Shown here piece after piece: positions 41,351-50,206 of a DNA stretch of 64,000 nt. A program made the translations under genes and the position numbers. The notes under the pieces are model-generated. The model saw nothing but the letters and a program-made list of their open reading frames with translations. It made no database searches and was not told the origin of the DNA. Source of the DNA: an uncultured bacterium (lineage in GTDB: Bacteria; Bipolaricaulota; Bipolaricaulia; UBA7950; UBA9294). The first letter of the stretch is position 1. The number at the start of each line of letters is the position of its first letter. Where the stretch lies: assembly GCA_903857865.1 (NCBI GenBank), contig CAIOGO010000006.1, forward strand, positions 91,825 through 155,824. Direction: 5' to 3'.

Positions 41351-42283
41351 TCACCGCCTCCGAGGATCGAACACATCCTGCAGGCCATCCCCAAGGAGAC
41401 TCGCCGACAGGACGAACAGGAAAATGAAGAGGCCGGGGAAGAATGCCGACCACCACTCTCCCTGTACCATTTGCCTCGCGCCTTGGCTGATCATGACTCC
41501 CCACTCAGGCTCCGGAGCCTGTATGCCCAAACCGAGGAAGCTCATGCTCGCCGCCATCAACACAGACCACCCCACATTGAGGGACGACTGCACATAGACG
41601 GGGCCAAGGCTGTTGGGAAGGAGATGGCGGAACATGATCCGGGCGTTGTTGTTGCCAACCGTGCGTGCGGCATCTACGAACGTCGCCTCTTTGAGTGACA
41701 GGATCTGACTTCTGACGAGCCTCGCGTACATGGGGAAGTTGACGACGACCAGGACGATGATCACGTTTCGCAGACTCGGCCCGAGCGCCGCGGCAATCGC
41801 GAGCCCAAGAAGGATCGACGGAAACGCCTGCAAGCTATCCAGCGCCCGCATCATGACCTCGTCCAAGACACGACCGTAGAACGCGCTGATCACCCCGTAG
41901 AGGCTCCCCAAGATGGCCGCACCCAGCACGGCCATGACCGCAATGAGTAGATCGGTGCGCGTGGCGTAGACGATCCGCGTGAAGATGTCCATCCCGAGCG
42001 CATCCGTCCCCATCCAATGGGCGAAGGACGGGGCCAGGGAGGCCGATTTCATGTCGGGCTTTGTCGGATTGTATGAGGTGAACAGCGGCCCGATGAGACC
42101 GAGAAGAACAATGAGCAGTAGGAAGCCCCCCCCGACGGCTGCCAGCTTGTTTCGCCGGAACCTGTAGAGGAAGAACCCCCACGAACCTCCAGTCCCACCC
42201 TCCGCCGCCGACTTCTCTGGACGACAGCGGGTATCTGCAGGTCGAGTCGGGTCCGCCGCTCTTCGCTTCCGGCCAATGTTCAC
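41351..42283 (-). CDS. Dpp/Opp-type ABC transporter permease (DppC-like)
   Basis: A 310-residue inner-membrane permease with about six helices. N-terminal FRRNKLAAVGGGFLLLIVLL is followed by FAHWMGTDALGMDIFTRIVY, typical of DppC, and the EAA loop FVDAARTVGNNNARIMFRHL that contacts the ATPases. GTG start. It is 18 bases from the DppB-like gene and one base ahead of the ATPase gene's start. Confidence 0.9.
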   Translation of the reverse strand: MNIGRKRRAADPTRPADTRCRPEKSAAEGGTGGSWGFFLYRFRRNKLAAVGGGFLLLIVLLGLIGPLFTSYNPTKPDMKSASLAPSFAHWMGTDALGMDIFTRIVYATRTDLLIAVMAVLGAAILGSLYGVISAFYGRVLDEVMMRALDSLQAFPSILLGLAIAAALGPSLRNVIIVLVVVNFPMYARLVRSQILSLKEATFVDAARTVGNNNARIMFRHLLPNSLGPVYVQSSLNVGWSVLMAASMSFLGLGIQAPEPEWGVMISQGARQMVQGEWWSAFFPGLFIFLFVLSASLLGDGLQDVFDPRRR

Positions 42284-42301
42284 GCTCTTCTCACCTCCAC
42301 A

Positions 42302-43315
42302 TCAGTACTTGATCCTCGGATCTATGACTGCGTACAGAATGTCCGCCACGAGGAAGCAGAGGACGCGTACAGCGGCGCAGATTACGACGAACGCTTGGAT
42401 CGGGCCGAAGTCTCCCGCCAAAGCGCTGGTCACCGCCCATCGGCCTGCCCCCGGCCAGGCGAACACGAGCTCAATCACCACGGCCCCTCCGATCAGGTCG
42501 CCGAACATGTCTCCGATCTGCGTGATCGGGGGGAGGAGCCCGTTCTTCAGACCCAAACGGAAGTTGATCGTGCTTCTCCTCAGCCCTTGCGCTCGCGCAG
42601 TCTGGATATAGTCGCTTGCCAGTACTTCGATCATCGACGATCGCACGAGCCGCGTGAGTTGAGCCACCTTCCTCAGGCTCACCGCCGCCACCGGAAGAGC
42701 AAGATACGCCCAGACCTCGCCGAAGGCCTTGAGATTGCCAGCCAAGAGCGAATCAATCAGGTTGAAACCAGTCACAGGAACAATGGTCGTACGAAATCCA
42801 ATTCTCCCCATCGGGGGCGGCGCCCATCGCAAGTAGTAGTAGAAGAAGAAGATGAGGAGGAGGCCGAACCAGAAGCCGGGGACCGCCACACCCACGAGGG
42901 ACGCGACGCGAGTCACATGATCTCCGAACGCATCCCGCTTGACGGCAGCGTAAACGCCAAGCGGTATGGCGAGCACAATGCAGACGATCATGCTGACTAT
43001 GACCAACTCGAGCGTGGCCGGCAATCGAACCGCAAGATCATCTAAGACAGGGTTTCTGGTGCTCCAACACATCCCAAAGTCCCCGCGAGTGATGTTGCGA
43101 ACATAAACGTAGAACTGCGTCCATATCGGCTGATCCAACCCCAGGTCGTGGCGGATTTGTTGCACCAGGGCTTCATCAGCATTCTCCTGCCCCATCAAGA
43201 GAGCAACGGGATCAGCCGGGATGACCCGCCCAATAACGAATGTGATCACCAGCACTCCCACCATGACAGGAATCATTAGAAGAAGACGGCGGAGAATCAG
43301 CAGCCCAATCCTCAT
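42302..43315 (-). CDS. Dpp/Opp-type ABC transporter permease (DppB-like)
   Basis: A 337-residue permease. It starts with the family-typical RRLLLMIPVMVGVLVITFVI, then IRHDLGLDQPIWTQFYVYV, and has the EAA loop DYIQTARAQGLRRSTINFRL. It pairs with the DppC-like subunit to form the membrane channel. The gene follows the second enolase-family gene by 67 bases and shares the operon with the binding protein and both ATPases. Confidence 0.9.
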   Translation of the reverse strand: MRIGLLILRRLLLMIPVMVGVLVITFVIGRVIPADPVALLMGQENADEALVQQIRHDLGLDQPIWTQFYVYVRNITRGDFGMCWSTRNPVLDDLAVRLPATLELVIVSMIVCIVLAIPLGVYAAVKRDAFGDHVTRVASLVGVAVPGFWFGLLLIFFFYYYLRWAPPPMGRIGFRTTIVPVTGFNLIDSLLAGNLKAFGEVWAYLALPVAAVSLRKVAQLTRLVRSSMIEVLASDYIQTARAQGLRRSTINFRLGLKNGLLPPITQIGDMFGDLIGGAVVIELVFAWPGAGRWAVTSALAGDFGPIQAFVVICAAVRVLCFLVADILYAVIDPRIKY

Positions 43316-43382
43316 CGTACGACCTTCCTCCTTGACAGCCCATGTCGTGGCACGTTACCCCTTGTTTTGAGCCCTTCCAATC

Positions 43383-44480
43383 TCACGCGATTCGGTACTT
43401 CTTGATCGCTTCGCTTTTCAGCTCGATTCCGAGTCCAGGCTTGTCCGGGATGTCGAGGAATCCGTCTCGGGCCACGACGAAGTCCGCATAGATCTTGTCT
43501 TCCATGCGAACCCCGATCTCCCGCATGAAGTACTCGACCCAGAGAGTATTCGGGAACGCGCCTACCATATGCATGTGGACTTCTTGCTCCCAGTGAGGCG
43601 ACACCGGGATGTGATAGGCCTTCGCAAGAGCTGCAACTTTCGTCCACTCCGTGATTCCCCCGACGACAGTGGCATCCGGCTGGATCATGTCGACCGCTCG
43701 ATTGCCGATGAGATCACGGAAGCCCCACAAGGTGTACTCAAGCTCTCCAGATGCCACCGGGATGTCGAGTACGTCCGCGACGAGTTGACTCCCCTGCAGA
43801 TCGTCCGGCCGGACCGGCTCCTCGAAGAAGAACGCGCCTTGCTCTTCCAGGGCACGCCCCACCTGGATGGCTGTCGGTGCGTCGTAGGCGTTGTTGGCAT
43901 CGATGAGAAGCTGCACGTCCGGTCCGATGACCTTCCTCGCCGTCTTGACCCGTTCGATGTCCTCCTTGACGCTGACCGCACCGATCTTGATCTTGACTGC
44001 GGTAAACCCGTGCTTGAGATAGAGCTCCATTTCCTCGGCGAGCCCCTTCAATCCCTTCCCCTCGTGGTAGTAGCCCCCACTTGCATAGCAAGGAACCCGT
44101 TTCCGGTACCCTCCCAGGAGCTTGTACAGCGGCACGTTAAAGTACTTCCCCTTGATGTCCCAAAGGGCGATATCCACAGCGCTCATCGCTCGGATGGCCG
44201 CTCCCTTTCGGTCCCGCCGCATCTCCATGTACATTCGGTCCCACAGCCGCTCGACATCTAGAGGATCCTCGCCGACAACGAGCGGCTTCAGTTTCCGTTC
44301 GATGATCGCGGCGATCGACAATGGTTCGCCAATCGGGACACAGCTCAACCCGACGATCCCGTCGTCAGTCGTGATTCTGGTGACCGTTAGGTCCCGTTCC
44401 TTTACCACCCGCGTGGCGAAGAAGATGGGTCGATCCAACGGGACCGCCAGTGTGAGAGTCTCAATGCTCTTGATCTTCAT
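43383..44480 (-). CDS. Mandelate racemase/muconate lactonizing-type enolase-superfamily enzyme, KxK type
   Basis: A 365-residue enzyme with a complete catalytic set: FTAVKIKIGAVSVKED (KxK), metal ligands in LLIDANNAYD, FFFEEPVRPDD and VASGELEYT, and the His-Asp dyad in MIQPDATVVGG and VSPHWEQEVHMH. Both a Lys base and a His base are available, so racemisation, epimerisation or dehydration are all possible. It is only distantly similar to the KxG enzyme at 38272. Its position between two transporter genes ties it to the imported substrate. Confidence 0.85.
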   Translation of the reverse strand: MKIKSIETLTLAVPLDRPIFFATRVVKERDLTVTRITTDDGIVGLSCVPIGEPLSIAAIIERKLKPLVVGEDPLDVERLWDRMYMEMRRDRKGAAIRAMSAVDIALWDIKGKYFNVPLYKLLGGYRKRVPCYASGGYYHEGKGLKGLAEEMELYLKHGFTAVKIKIGAVSVKEDIERVKTARKVIGPDVQLLIDANNAYDAPTAIQVGRALEEQGAFFFEEPVRPDDLQGSQLVADVLDIPVASGELEYTLWGFRDLIGNRAVDMIQPDATVVGGITEWTKVAALAKAYHIPVSPHWEQEVHMHMVGAFPNTLWVEYFMREIGVRMEDKIYADFVVARDGFLDIPDKPGLGIELKSEAIKKYRIA

Positions 44481-44524
44481 TGCTTGGCCTTCCTTTCATC
44501 AGCGTTCTGTCGATTGGCCAACGG

Positions 44525-45550
44525 CTAGGCCTCTGCCGCCTCTCCCCCAGCCGTGGGCTCCGCTACGGACCTCGTGTCTTCCGGGGTGCCGTAGAGATGA
44601 CAGGCCACCATTCGATCGTCCGCGCACAAGACCAGTTCGGGGCGTCGCTCGCGACAGATGGGCATGACTTGCGGACACCGCGGGTGGAACAAGCAGCCAC
44701 TGGGAAGGTGCATTGGACTTGGGATCTCCCCCTTTATCAGTACGCGCCTCTCTTTGCCGCAAGTTCGCCCCCGAAGACGAGGACGTGCGCCTATCAGAGC
44801 CTCGGTATACGGGTGCTGTGGGTGTTTGAAGAGATCTCGCGTTACGCCGATCTCGACGATGAAGCCGAGGTACATGACTGCCGTGTGGTAACAGACGAAA
44901 TGCACTGTGCCTAAATCGTGTGAGATTAACAGATATGTAATTCCCAGCCGCTCCTGTAGATCCAGAAGCAACTCCAGAATCCGTCCCCGCACCGAAACGT
45001 CTAGCGACGCCGTCGGCTCATCCAAGAGAACCAGGTCGGGGTCGCAGATGATGGCCCGAGCGATTCCGACCCGCTGCTGCTGACCGCTGCTCAACTGATG
45101 GGGGTAGCGGCTCAGGAGCTCACTCCGCAATCCAACAAGCTTGAGGATGTCCTGAATCCTCGCCTCCCTGTCCTTCCGAGTGAGCCGCATGTGGATATCC
45201 AGCGGCTCCTGGATCGTGCTTCGGACGCTGTAGCGAGGATTCAGAGAGTCAAGTGGGTCCTGGAAGACCATCTGCAGCCGACGGCGGTACGGCCTGAACG
45301 CTTTGGCGTTGAGGTGCCCAATCGCATCTCCCTGGAAGATGATCTCTCCACCTGAGGGCCGTTCCAAGCCGGCGATGCAGCGAGCCGTGGTCGTCTTCCC
45401 GCATCCGCTTTCTCCGACCAACCCGAAGACAGTGCCCTTTCCCACCGTGAACGAGACGTCATTGACGGCCTTTACGTCTTCGACACGCCAGAGCACCCGT
45501 TTCGTGAACGACTTCCTGATCTTCTCAACTCTCAGGATCTCGTGGTCCAT
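44525..45550 (-). CDS. Dpp/Opp-type ABC transporter ATP-binding protein (DppF-like)
   Basis: A 341-residue ATPase: GLVGESGCGKTTTARCIAGL, MVFQDPLDSLNPRYSVRSTI, signature QLSSGQQQRVGIARAIICDP, LVLLDEPTASLDVSVRG, LLISHDLGTVHFV, and a C-terminal cysteine-bearing extension GCLFHPRCPQVMPIC. It couples ATP hydrolysis to uptake together with the DppD-like partner. It lies 107 bases downstream of the binding-protein gene, with a strong hairpin between them. Confidence 0.89.
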   Translation of the reverse strand: MDHEILRVEKIRKSFTKRVLWRVEDVKAVNDVSFTVGKGTVFGLVGESGCGKTTTARCIAGLERPSGGEIIFQGDAIGHLNAKAFRPYRRRLQMVFQDPLDSLNPRYSVRSTIQEPLDIHMRLTRKDREARIQDILKLVGLRSELLSRYPHQLSSGQQQRVGIARAIICDPDLVLLDEPTASLDVSVRGRILELLLDLQERLGITYLLISHDLGTVHFVCYHTAVMYLGFIVEIGVTRDLFKHPQHPYTEALIGARPRLRGRTCGKERRVLIKGEIPSPMHLPSGCLFHPRCPQVMPICRERRPELVLCADDRMVACHLYGTPEDTRSVAEPTAGGEAAEA

Positions 45551-45607
45551 GCCGCCCGCCCCGTTTCCCCGCTCTCGATCAGATGACCGCCAACCGCCTG
45601 CGTGGTT

Positions 45608-45635
45608 GGGGAGGCGGCGAGACCGCCGCCTCCCC
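45608..45635 (-). terminator. Strong stem-loop after the binding-protein gene
   Basis: GGGGAGGCGGCG pairs with CGCCGCCTCCCC almost completely over 12 bp, leaving a 4-base loop, 22 bases after the binding-protein stop codon. It lacks a T-tract. In peptide-ABC operons such hairpins often stabilise the binding-protein mRNA or partly terminate transcription so that more binding protein than transporter is made. Confidence 0.55.
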
Positions 45636-45657
45636 GGTCGCGTAGAGTACTCCCCCC

Positions 45658-47262
45658 TCAGCCTCCGGACCTCGAGAGCAACCACAGGTGGTGCAATTCG
45701 GTGTTCTCGACGATATACCCTGCAATGTCGCTACGCATGGCAGCGACGAAGTTGGGCTGGCAAATGTAGATCCATGCTGCGTCGCCGAGGACCAGCTCCT
45801 GCATGCGATCGTTCATCTCGGCGCGCTTCGCGGCATCGGGCTCCGAGAGAGCCGGCATGATCAAAGCGTCGACCTCGGGGTTCCCGTAGCCGATGTAGTT
45901 GGCCGAGGAGGTGGAGTTCCAATTCAAGTTGAAGTAGTAGTCGGCTGTCTGAATCCATCCGAGCGCCGCCGTGATGAGCATTCCGAGGGTCTTCTTCCCC
46001 GTCCCGGTCTGGAACTGCCCAGTCGGCAGCTGCCGCAGCTCAAGATCGACGCCGATCTGTTTCAGGTTGTCCTTGAACAGGATGCCGATTTGCTCCTGCT
46101 CCGGGTATCCGGTCTCGTAGTTGAGAGTGAGCGCGATCCCGTCGCCGTATCCCGCATTCACGAGGTACTCTCGCGCCTTCACGAGATCGGTGTTGAATCT
46201 TCGCTCGGTCATCGCTCCGACAAAGCCGGCCGGGATGGGACCGTAGTTCGCTTGCGCATTCCCCGAGTAGATCGACGGGATGATGTCGTCGTAGGGGAAG
46301 GCGTACGTCAGCGCCCAACGGAGGTTCGCGTTGTTGAACGGCTCGATGTTCGCGTTGATCTGGATCGCCAACTGATTGGCGCTCGGGCCGAAGATGACCT
46401 TGACGCCCGGCTCGTTCGCAAGCGACAGGGCCTCCTTCATCGGAATGTTGAACGCCACGTCCACGTCGCCGCTCATGAGGAGGAGGATCCTCGAGGCGAG
46501 ATCCGGAACGATCTTCCAGATGATGCGATCGAAATAAGGCGCTTCTCCCCAATACTGCTCAAAGCGCGAAAGCTGAACCTCGACGCCCGGAACCCACGTG
46601 TCGAGAACGTAGGGGCCTGAACCACAATCGTTCTTCGCTACGTACTTCAACGCCCACGGATCGTCCGGCGTTGCGTTCGCCTGCACGAGCACACTGTCGT
46701 AGTATGTGCGCTGATTCCAAATGTCCCAGAAGTACGGCATCGGCTGCTTCGCGTCAACTTCGAGCGTGTAGTCGTCGATCACGCGGACGTGCAGGTCGAA
46801 GTCCTCTGTGTAGCCATACATTGCCCCCAAGAAGGTGTGGATGTAGTCACGTTTGAGCGCGGCCCGCCGCAGCATCGCGTACTTGAAGTCGGCCGCCGTG
46901 ATCGGATTCCCGCTGTGGAAAACACCGTCTTCCCGGAGGTAGAACGTGTGCGTGCACGTCCCGTCCGCGTGCACCACGGTCCTCCAGTCTCGAATGATTC
47001 CCGGCAGTATGGTCTTGGTTGAGTACAGCACCCCATTCGCATCGACGTCCGTGCCAAAACGCAGCCACTGCCAGTCATAGATGTCGATGAGTGTGTTCTT
47101 TGATGGGCCCGTCGATTGCTGATTGTCGAGAACCGCGACGTCGCCCGCCTGGCAAACGATCAGTACCTTCTCCTCCGCCTGCGCCACAAACAGCGCACCC
47201 ACTGCGAGGATCACAGCCACCGCTACAATTGCCAGCCCCCTGCACTTGGTCGAGTAATGCAT
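45658..47262 (-). CDS. Family 5 extracellular solute-binding protein (Dpp/Opp type)
   Basis: A 534-residue exported binding protein. The signal peptide is followed by LVDNQQSTGPSKNTL-like N-terminal lobe sequence, TFYLREDGVFHSGNPITAAD (SBP_bac_5 signature region), and LRWALTYAFPYDDIIPSIYS. The signal peptide ends ALFVAQAEEK without a lipobox cysteine, so it is secreted or periplasmic rather than a lipoprotein. It determines which solute the operon imports; peptides, opines and other amino-acid derivatives are typical. Confidence 0.9.
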   Translation of the reverse strand: MHYSTKCRGLAIVAVAVILAVGALFVAQAEEKVLIVCQAGDVAVLDNQQSTGPSKNTLIDIYDWQWLRFGTDVDANGVLYSTKTILPGIIRDWRTVVHADGTCTHTFYLREDGVFHSGNPITAADFKYAMLRRAALKRDYIHTFLGAMYGYTEDFDLHVRVIDDYTLEVDAKQPMPYFWDIWNQRTYYDSVLVQANATPDDPWALKYVAKNDCGSGPYVLDTWVPGVEVQLSRFEQYWGEAPYFDRIIWKIVPDLASRILLLMSGDVDVAFNIPMKEALSLANEPGVKVIFGPSANQLAIQINANIEPFNNANLRWALTYAFPYDDIIPSIYSGNAQANYGPIPAGFVGAMTERRFNTDLVKAREYLVNAGYGDGIALTLNYETGYPEQEQIGILFKDNLKQIGVDLELRQLPTGQFQTGTGKKTLGMLITAALGWIQTADYYFNLNWNSTSSANYIGYGNPEVDALIMPALSEPDAAKRAEMNDRMQELVLGDAAWIYICQPNFVAAMRSDIAGYIVENTELHHLWLLSRSGG

Positions 47263-47437
47263 CTGCCCTCCCTTCCTTGCTTGGTCAACTCGCTGCTTAC
47301 TAGCCCACGTCAGTCAGCCGAAGATTCACCTCCTCGCTGTGGGGTCCTGATCGAGTGGAGAGTCCCCATCACACCCCTTACTCCGGGATTGCAGGATTTC
47401 AATCATGCCCACGCCTCATCGGCCCCTCCGTGGGGCT

Positions 47438-48196
47438 TCACGTCGCTCGCCGTTGCACGACCCCACGCCTCTCTCTGGAGTGCTCTCGCGCCGCCAGTGA
47501 GCGTTCTTCCGAGTGCGTCAGGTGGTCGATAATCGCCCGCTCGATCCCCGGCACATCTCCGTCAAGCAACACATCGAGGATTCGCAAGTGCTCGTCGCTC
47601 ACGGCACGAATTCGTGACTCTTTCTCTTTCTTGGAGGCTTCTTGCGAGAAGATCCGGAGTCGGTAGACGTAGTTGTTGACTAGCGCAGCAACTTTGCCGC
47701 TCACATCGCCTTCTCCGACAGGGAGGAGCAACTCCTGCAGGCGCCGCTCCAGTTCCATGTACTCTCCGTACAGATTCTGCTCCTCCGCGGAGGAGCCTAC
47801 CGTGCCCAGGTAGGAGCAGATGTCCTCTCGGAGATCCCGCGTAGACTGCGCCGCAGAGGGCTCTTTGTTGATCTTCGAGGCAAGTCGCTGTGCGTAGTGG
47901 GGTTCGAGAAGCCGCCTAATCGCGAAGATCTGAGAAATCTCCTCGGCGGTGATCGAAGCGACCACGGGCTTCTTGTTTCGCTGCAGATCGACGAGGCCAT
48001 CCGCTTCGAGTCGCACCAACGCCTCCCGCACAGGCGTTGTGCTGACCCCCAGATCTCTTGCCAACTCCTCGATGCACATGAAGCGCCCCGGCTGAAGGTC
48101 TCCGGCCAGGATCGACAAGCGAATCGCACCGTGCACCTGCTCGGACAAGGTCCTGCCCGCCAGCTTTCCGAGCCCCAACCGCACCGTTGCGTTCAT
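47438..48196 (-). CDS. GntR-family (FCD subfamily) transcriptional regulator
   Basis: A 252-residue regulator. The N-terminal winged helix-turn-helix is clear (LSEQVHGAIRLSILAGDLQP, LARDLGVSTTPVREALVRLE, ADGLVDLQRN) and the C-terminal all-helical FCD effector domain follows (FAIRRLLEPHYAQRLAS). FCD regulators usually repress catabolic genes until a carboxylate ligand binds. It is the first gene of the minus-strand cluster and divergent from the amidohydrolase; a shared box lies at both promoters. Confidence 0.9.
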   Translation of the reverse strand: MNATVRLGLGKLAGRTLSEQVHGAIRLSILAGDLQPGRFMCIEELARDLGVSTTPVREALVRLEADGLVDLQRNKKPVVASITAEEISQIFAIRRLLEPHYAQRLASKINKEPSAAQSTRDLREDICSYLGTVGSSAEEQNLYGEYMELERRLQELLLPVGEGDVSGKVAALVNNYVYRLRIFSQEASKKEKESRIRAVSDEHLRILDVLLDGDVPGIERAIIDHLTHSEERSLAAREHSRERRGVVQRRAT

Positions 48197-48206
48197 CGCA
48201 CCTCCC

Positions 48207-48224
48207 GCATCGTGCGCAATATAT
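48207..48224 (-). promoter_or_regulatory. Predicted operator box at the GntR promoter
   Basis: On the minus strand this 18-mer reads ATATATTGCGCACGATGC. It matches the box at the divergent amidohydrolase promoter at 17 of 18 positions, in the same position relative to -35 and -10. The core TTGYGCACGA is partly palindromic, as expected for a GntR-family dimer site. Confidence 0.6.
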
Positions 48225-48246
48225 CATGCATATCGATGGCAGTCAA
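48218..48246 (-). promoter_or_regulatory. Predicted promoter of the gntR gene and probably the cluster
   Basis: Minus-strand TTGACT (48241-48246), 17 bases, TATATT (48218-48223). The -10 is embedded in the predicted operator, so binding there would block RNA polymerase. GGAGGT lies just before the ATG at 48196. Confidence 0.6.
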
Positions 48247-48622
48247 TCCCCCCTTGAGCTGAGCACTGCGCTACCACGAAGGAATTGGGATCGATGTGGC
48301 TGGGATTGCCTCCATCAGAGCACCCAGTTTCTCTTCTTGGCCGTGTGTTGTTGTCTAGAATCTGAATGACTGGCTGGGACGCATTGGCAGTCTGTGAGAT
48401 GTCTTGACCCAAAGCGCCAGTGAGAGCGACGGCTCACCTTCTTGCGATCTGGAAGCCAGCTCGTGGTTCCAGCTCTGCAGCTTCGGACGCCTTGGTTGCC
48501 CTCTTGCCCCAGGAGCTCAAGATCGTCTTCACTGTGGCTCAACGCTTCTTGGTCGCTTGTGCCTGCCGAGCGTCCCTCACGCTCATCGTCAACGACCAGA
48601 CTACGTTTGGGAGAACCAAGGC

Positions 48623-48651
48623 TTGACATCCATGTTCATGGAACGTATATA
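48623..48651 (+). promoter_or_regulatory. Predicted promoter of the amidohydrolase gene
   Basis: A perfect TTGACA (48623-48628), 17 bases, TATATA (48646-48651), about 95 bases before the ATG at 48747. Between this and the gntR promoter (48247-48622) no convincing gene was seen. Confidence 0.6.
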
Positions 48652-48664
48652 TTGTGCACGATGC
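48647..48664 (+). promoter_or_regulatory. Predicted operator box at the amidohydrolase promoter
   Basis: ATATATTGTGCACGATGC, one base different from the box in front of gntR and likewise covering the -10 and probable transcription start. The core TTGTGCACGA is near-palindromic. Confidence 0.6.
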
Positions 48665-48746
48665 ATCCAGGTGTTAGCGGCAAACCTTTGCAGGTTGGCC
48701 ACATCCGCGTGTGCCGCGACACTCGCCGCCCCAAGGAGGCAAGCAG

Positions 48747-49994
48747 ATGAAAGCGATCCGTGCCGGCGTCCTGATCGACGGAACGGGCTCCCAGCCCGTG
48801 AGGGGAGCTACCGTCCTCACAGACGGAGACCGCATTGCGTCGGTGATTCCAGCGCTTGATGTTGAGGTCAGCGACGGAGTTGAGATCATCGATGCCAGCG
48901 ACGCCGTTGTCATGCCGGGAATGATCGATCTGCACGTGCATCTTCGCAATCCTCACACGGACGACGTGCCGGCCGAGCGTCGGTACCAGTACCGTGTTGA
49001 GACCGAACCCCAACTGGCCGTCTTCTACGCCGCCCACGCCGCCCACATCACGCTCATGTCGGGCTTCACAACCCTTCGCAACATGGGGGGAATTGAGTAC
49101 GTCGCCCTGAGACAGGCGATCGAGGAGAGACTGGTTCCGGGCCCCCGCATTCTCGTCTCCGGCATGGTCTTGATGACCGCTGGCCACACCGACCGCACTC
49201 TCCCACTCACGTTGCCCCGCTCGTACCCATACGAGGCATGGAAGACCGCCGATGGAGTGGATGGAGTGCGAAAGAGAGTCCGGGAGCTTGTTCGCGCCGG
49301 AGCCGATTTCATCAAATTCGATGCCGGCGGTGGATTGCACTATCCAGATGTCCGACTCTACAGCAAGCCCGAGGTCTGGGCGATTGTGGATGAAGCCCAC
49401 AACTTCGGACTCCGCGTCGCCGCTCACGCACATGGCAAGGAAGCGATCCTGCGAGCGGTGCAAGCGGGGGCTGACACCCTGGAGCACGGTACGTTTCTAG
49501 ACGATACGTGCATAGAGCAAATGCAGAAGCACGGGACAACGTTCGTTCCAACCCTGGCGATCATGCACGACACAATCACCCGTGGTCCGAAGCTAGGTCA
49601 CAGGGATGCGTTGCTTTCGAAGTATCCCCAGCTTCAAGAGACTCGCATGAGGGCGGTCGGACGGGCACATGCTGCGGGCATCAAGATAGGACTTGGCACC
49701 GATTCCTCGGGGTGGCTGGCCCCCCACGGCTTCAATGGAATCGAGTTCAAGCTCCTGACGGACGCCGGGCTCGACCCCGCAGCCGCGCTCGCTGCCGGAA
49801 CGTCCGTAGCTGCGCAGGCCATCGGTCTGGAGAAAATCGTTGGCACCATCGAGCCTGGAAAGCGCGCAGATCTGGTCATCTTGAACGCCAATCCCTTGGA
49901 CGACATCGCCTCATTGGCGATCCCCGGGAATGTGAGGATGGTCTTCCGCGACGGCAGGCGAGTGTCTCCCCCATGGAAGGAAGTTGCCAACTAG
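48747..49994 (+). CDS. Metal-dependent amidohydrolase (Xaa-Pro dipeptidase/imidazolonepropionase-like)
   Basis: A 415-residue amidohydrolase-superfamily enzyme: metal H-x-H in PGMIDLHVHLRNPH, the likely bridging Lys in DFIKFDAGGGLH, His ligands in RVAAHAHGKEAI and TLEHGTF, and the catalytic Asp in IGLGTDSSGWLAPHG. This COG1228-type group includes Xaa-Pro dipeptidases, which also cleave Xaa-hydroxyproline. Divergent from the gntR-led cluster and sharing its operator box, so it probably starts the same pathway. AAGGAGG precedes the ATG. Confidence 0.83.
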   Translation: MKAIRAGVLIDGTGSQPVRGATVLTDGDRIASVIPALDVEVSDGVEIIDASDAVVMPGMIDLHVHLRNPHTDDVPAERRYQYRVETEPQLAVFYAAHAAHITLMSGFTTLRNMGGIEYVALRQAIEERLVPGPRILVSGMVLMTAGHTDRTLPLTLPRSYPYEAWKTADGVDGVRKRVRELVRAGADFIKFDAGGGLHYPDVRLYSKPEVWAIVDEAHNFGLRVAAHAHGKEAILRAVQAGADTLEHGTFLDDTCIEQMQKHGTTFVPTLAIMHDTITRGPKLGHRDALLSKYPQLQETRMRAVGRAHAAGIKIGLGTDSSGWLAPHGFNGIEFKLLTDAGLDPAAALAAGTSVAAQAIGLEKIVGTIEPGKRADLVILNANPLDDIASLAIPGNVRMVFRDGRRVSPPWKEVAN

Positions 49995-50206
49995 GGGAAG
50001 AGCGCCCTGCCCCACTGAAGCGGCCGCTTCTCTAGACTTGGTTTTAGCCCGCCCTCAAGCCTATACCCGCTCTGGGGGAAGTCCGCCCCGCCTTTGCCCC
50101 TCTTGCCTAGGAACCCCGTAAGGCGGGTTCCAGACACTGTGACCTCAGGTGTGCGAGATGCGACCTGCATGTCGGGGTTCGGCGCGACTCCCATAGGGCT
50201 ATGTAG

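Noticed and set aside
48315-48629. Short frames between gntR and the amidohydrolase, both strands
   Set aside because: No recognisable domain, no ribosome binding site and they overlap each other; the region looks like plain intergenic DNA with two promoters.
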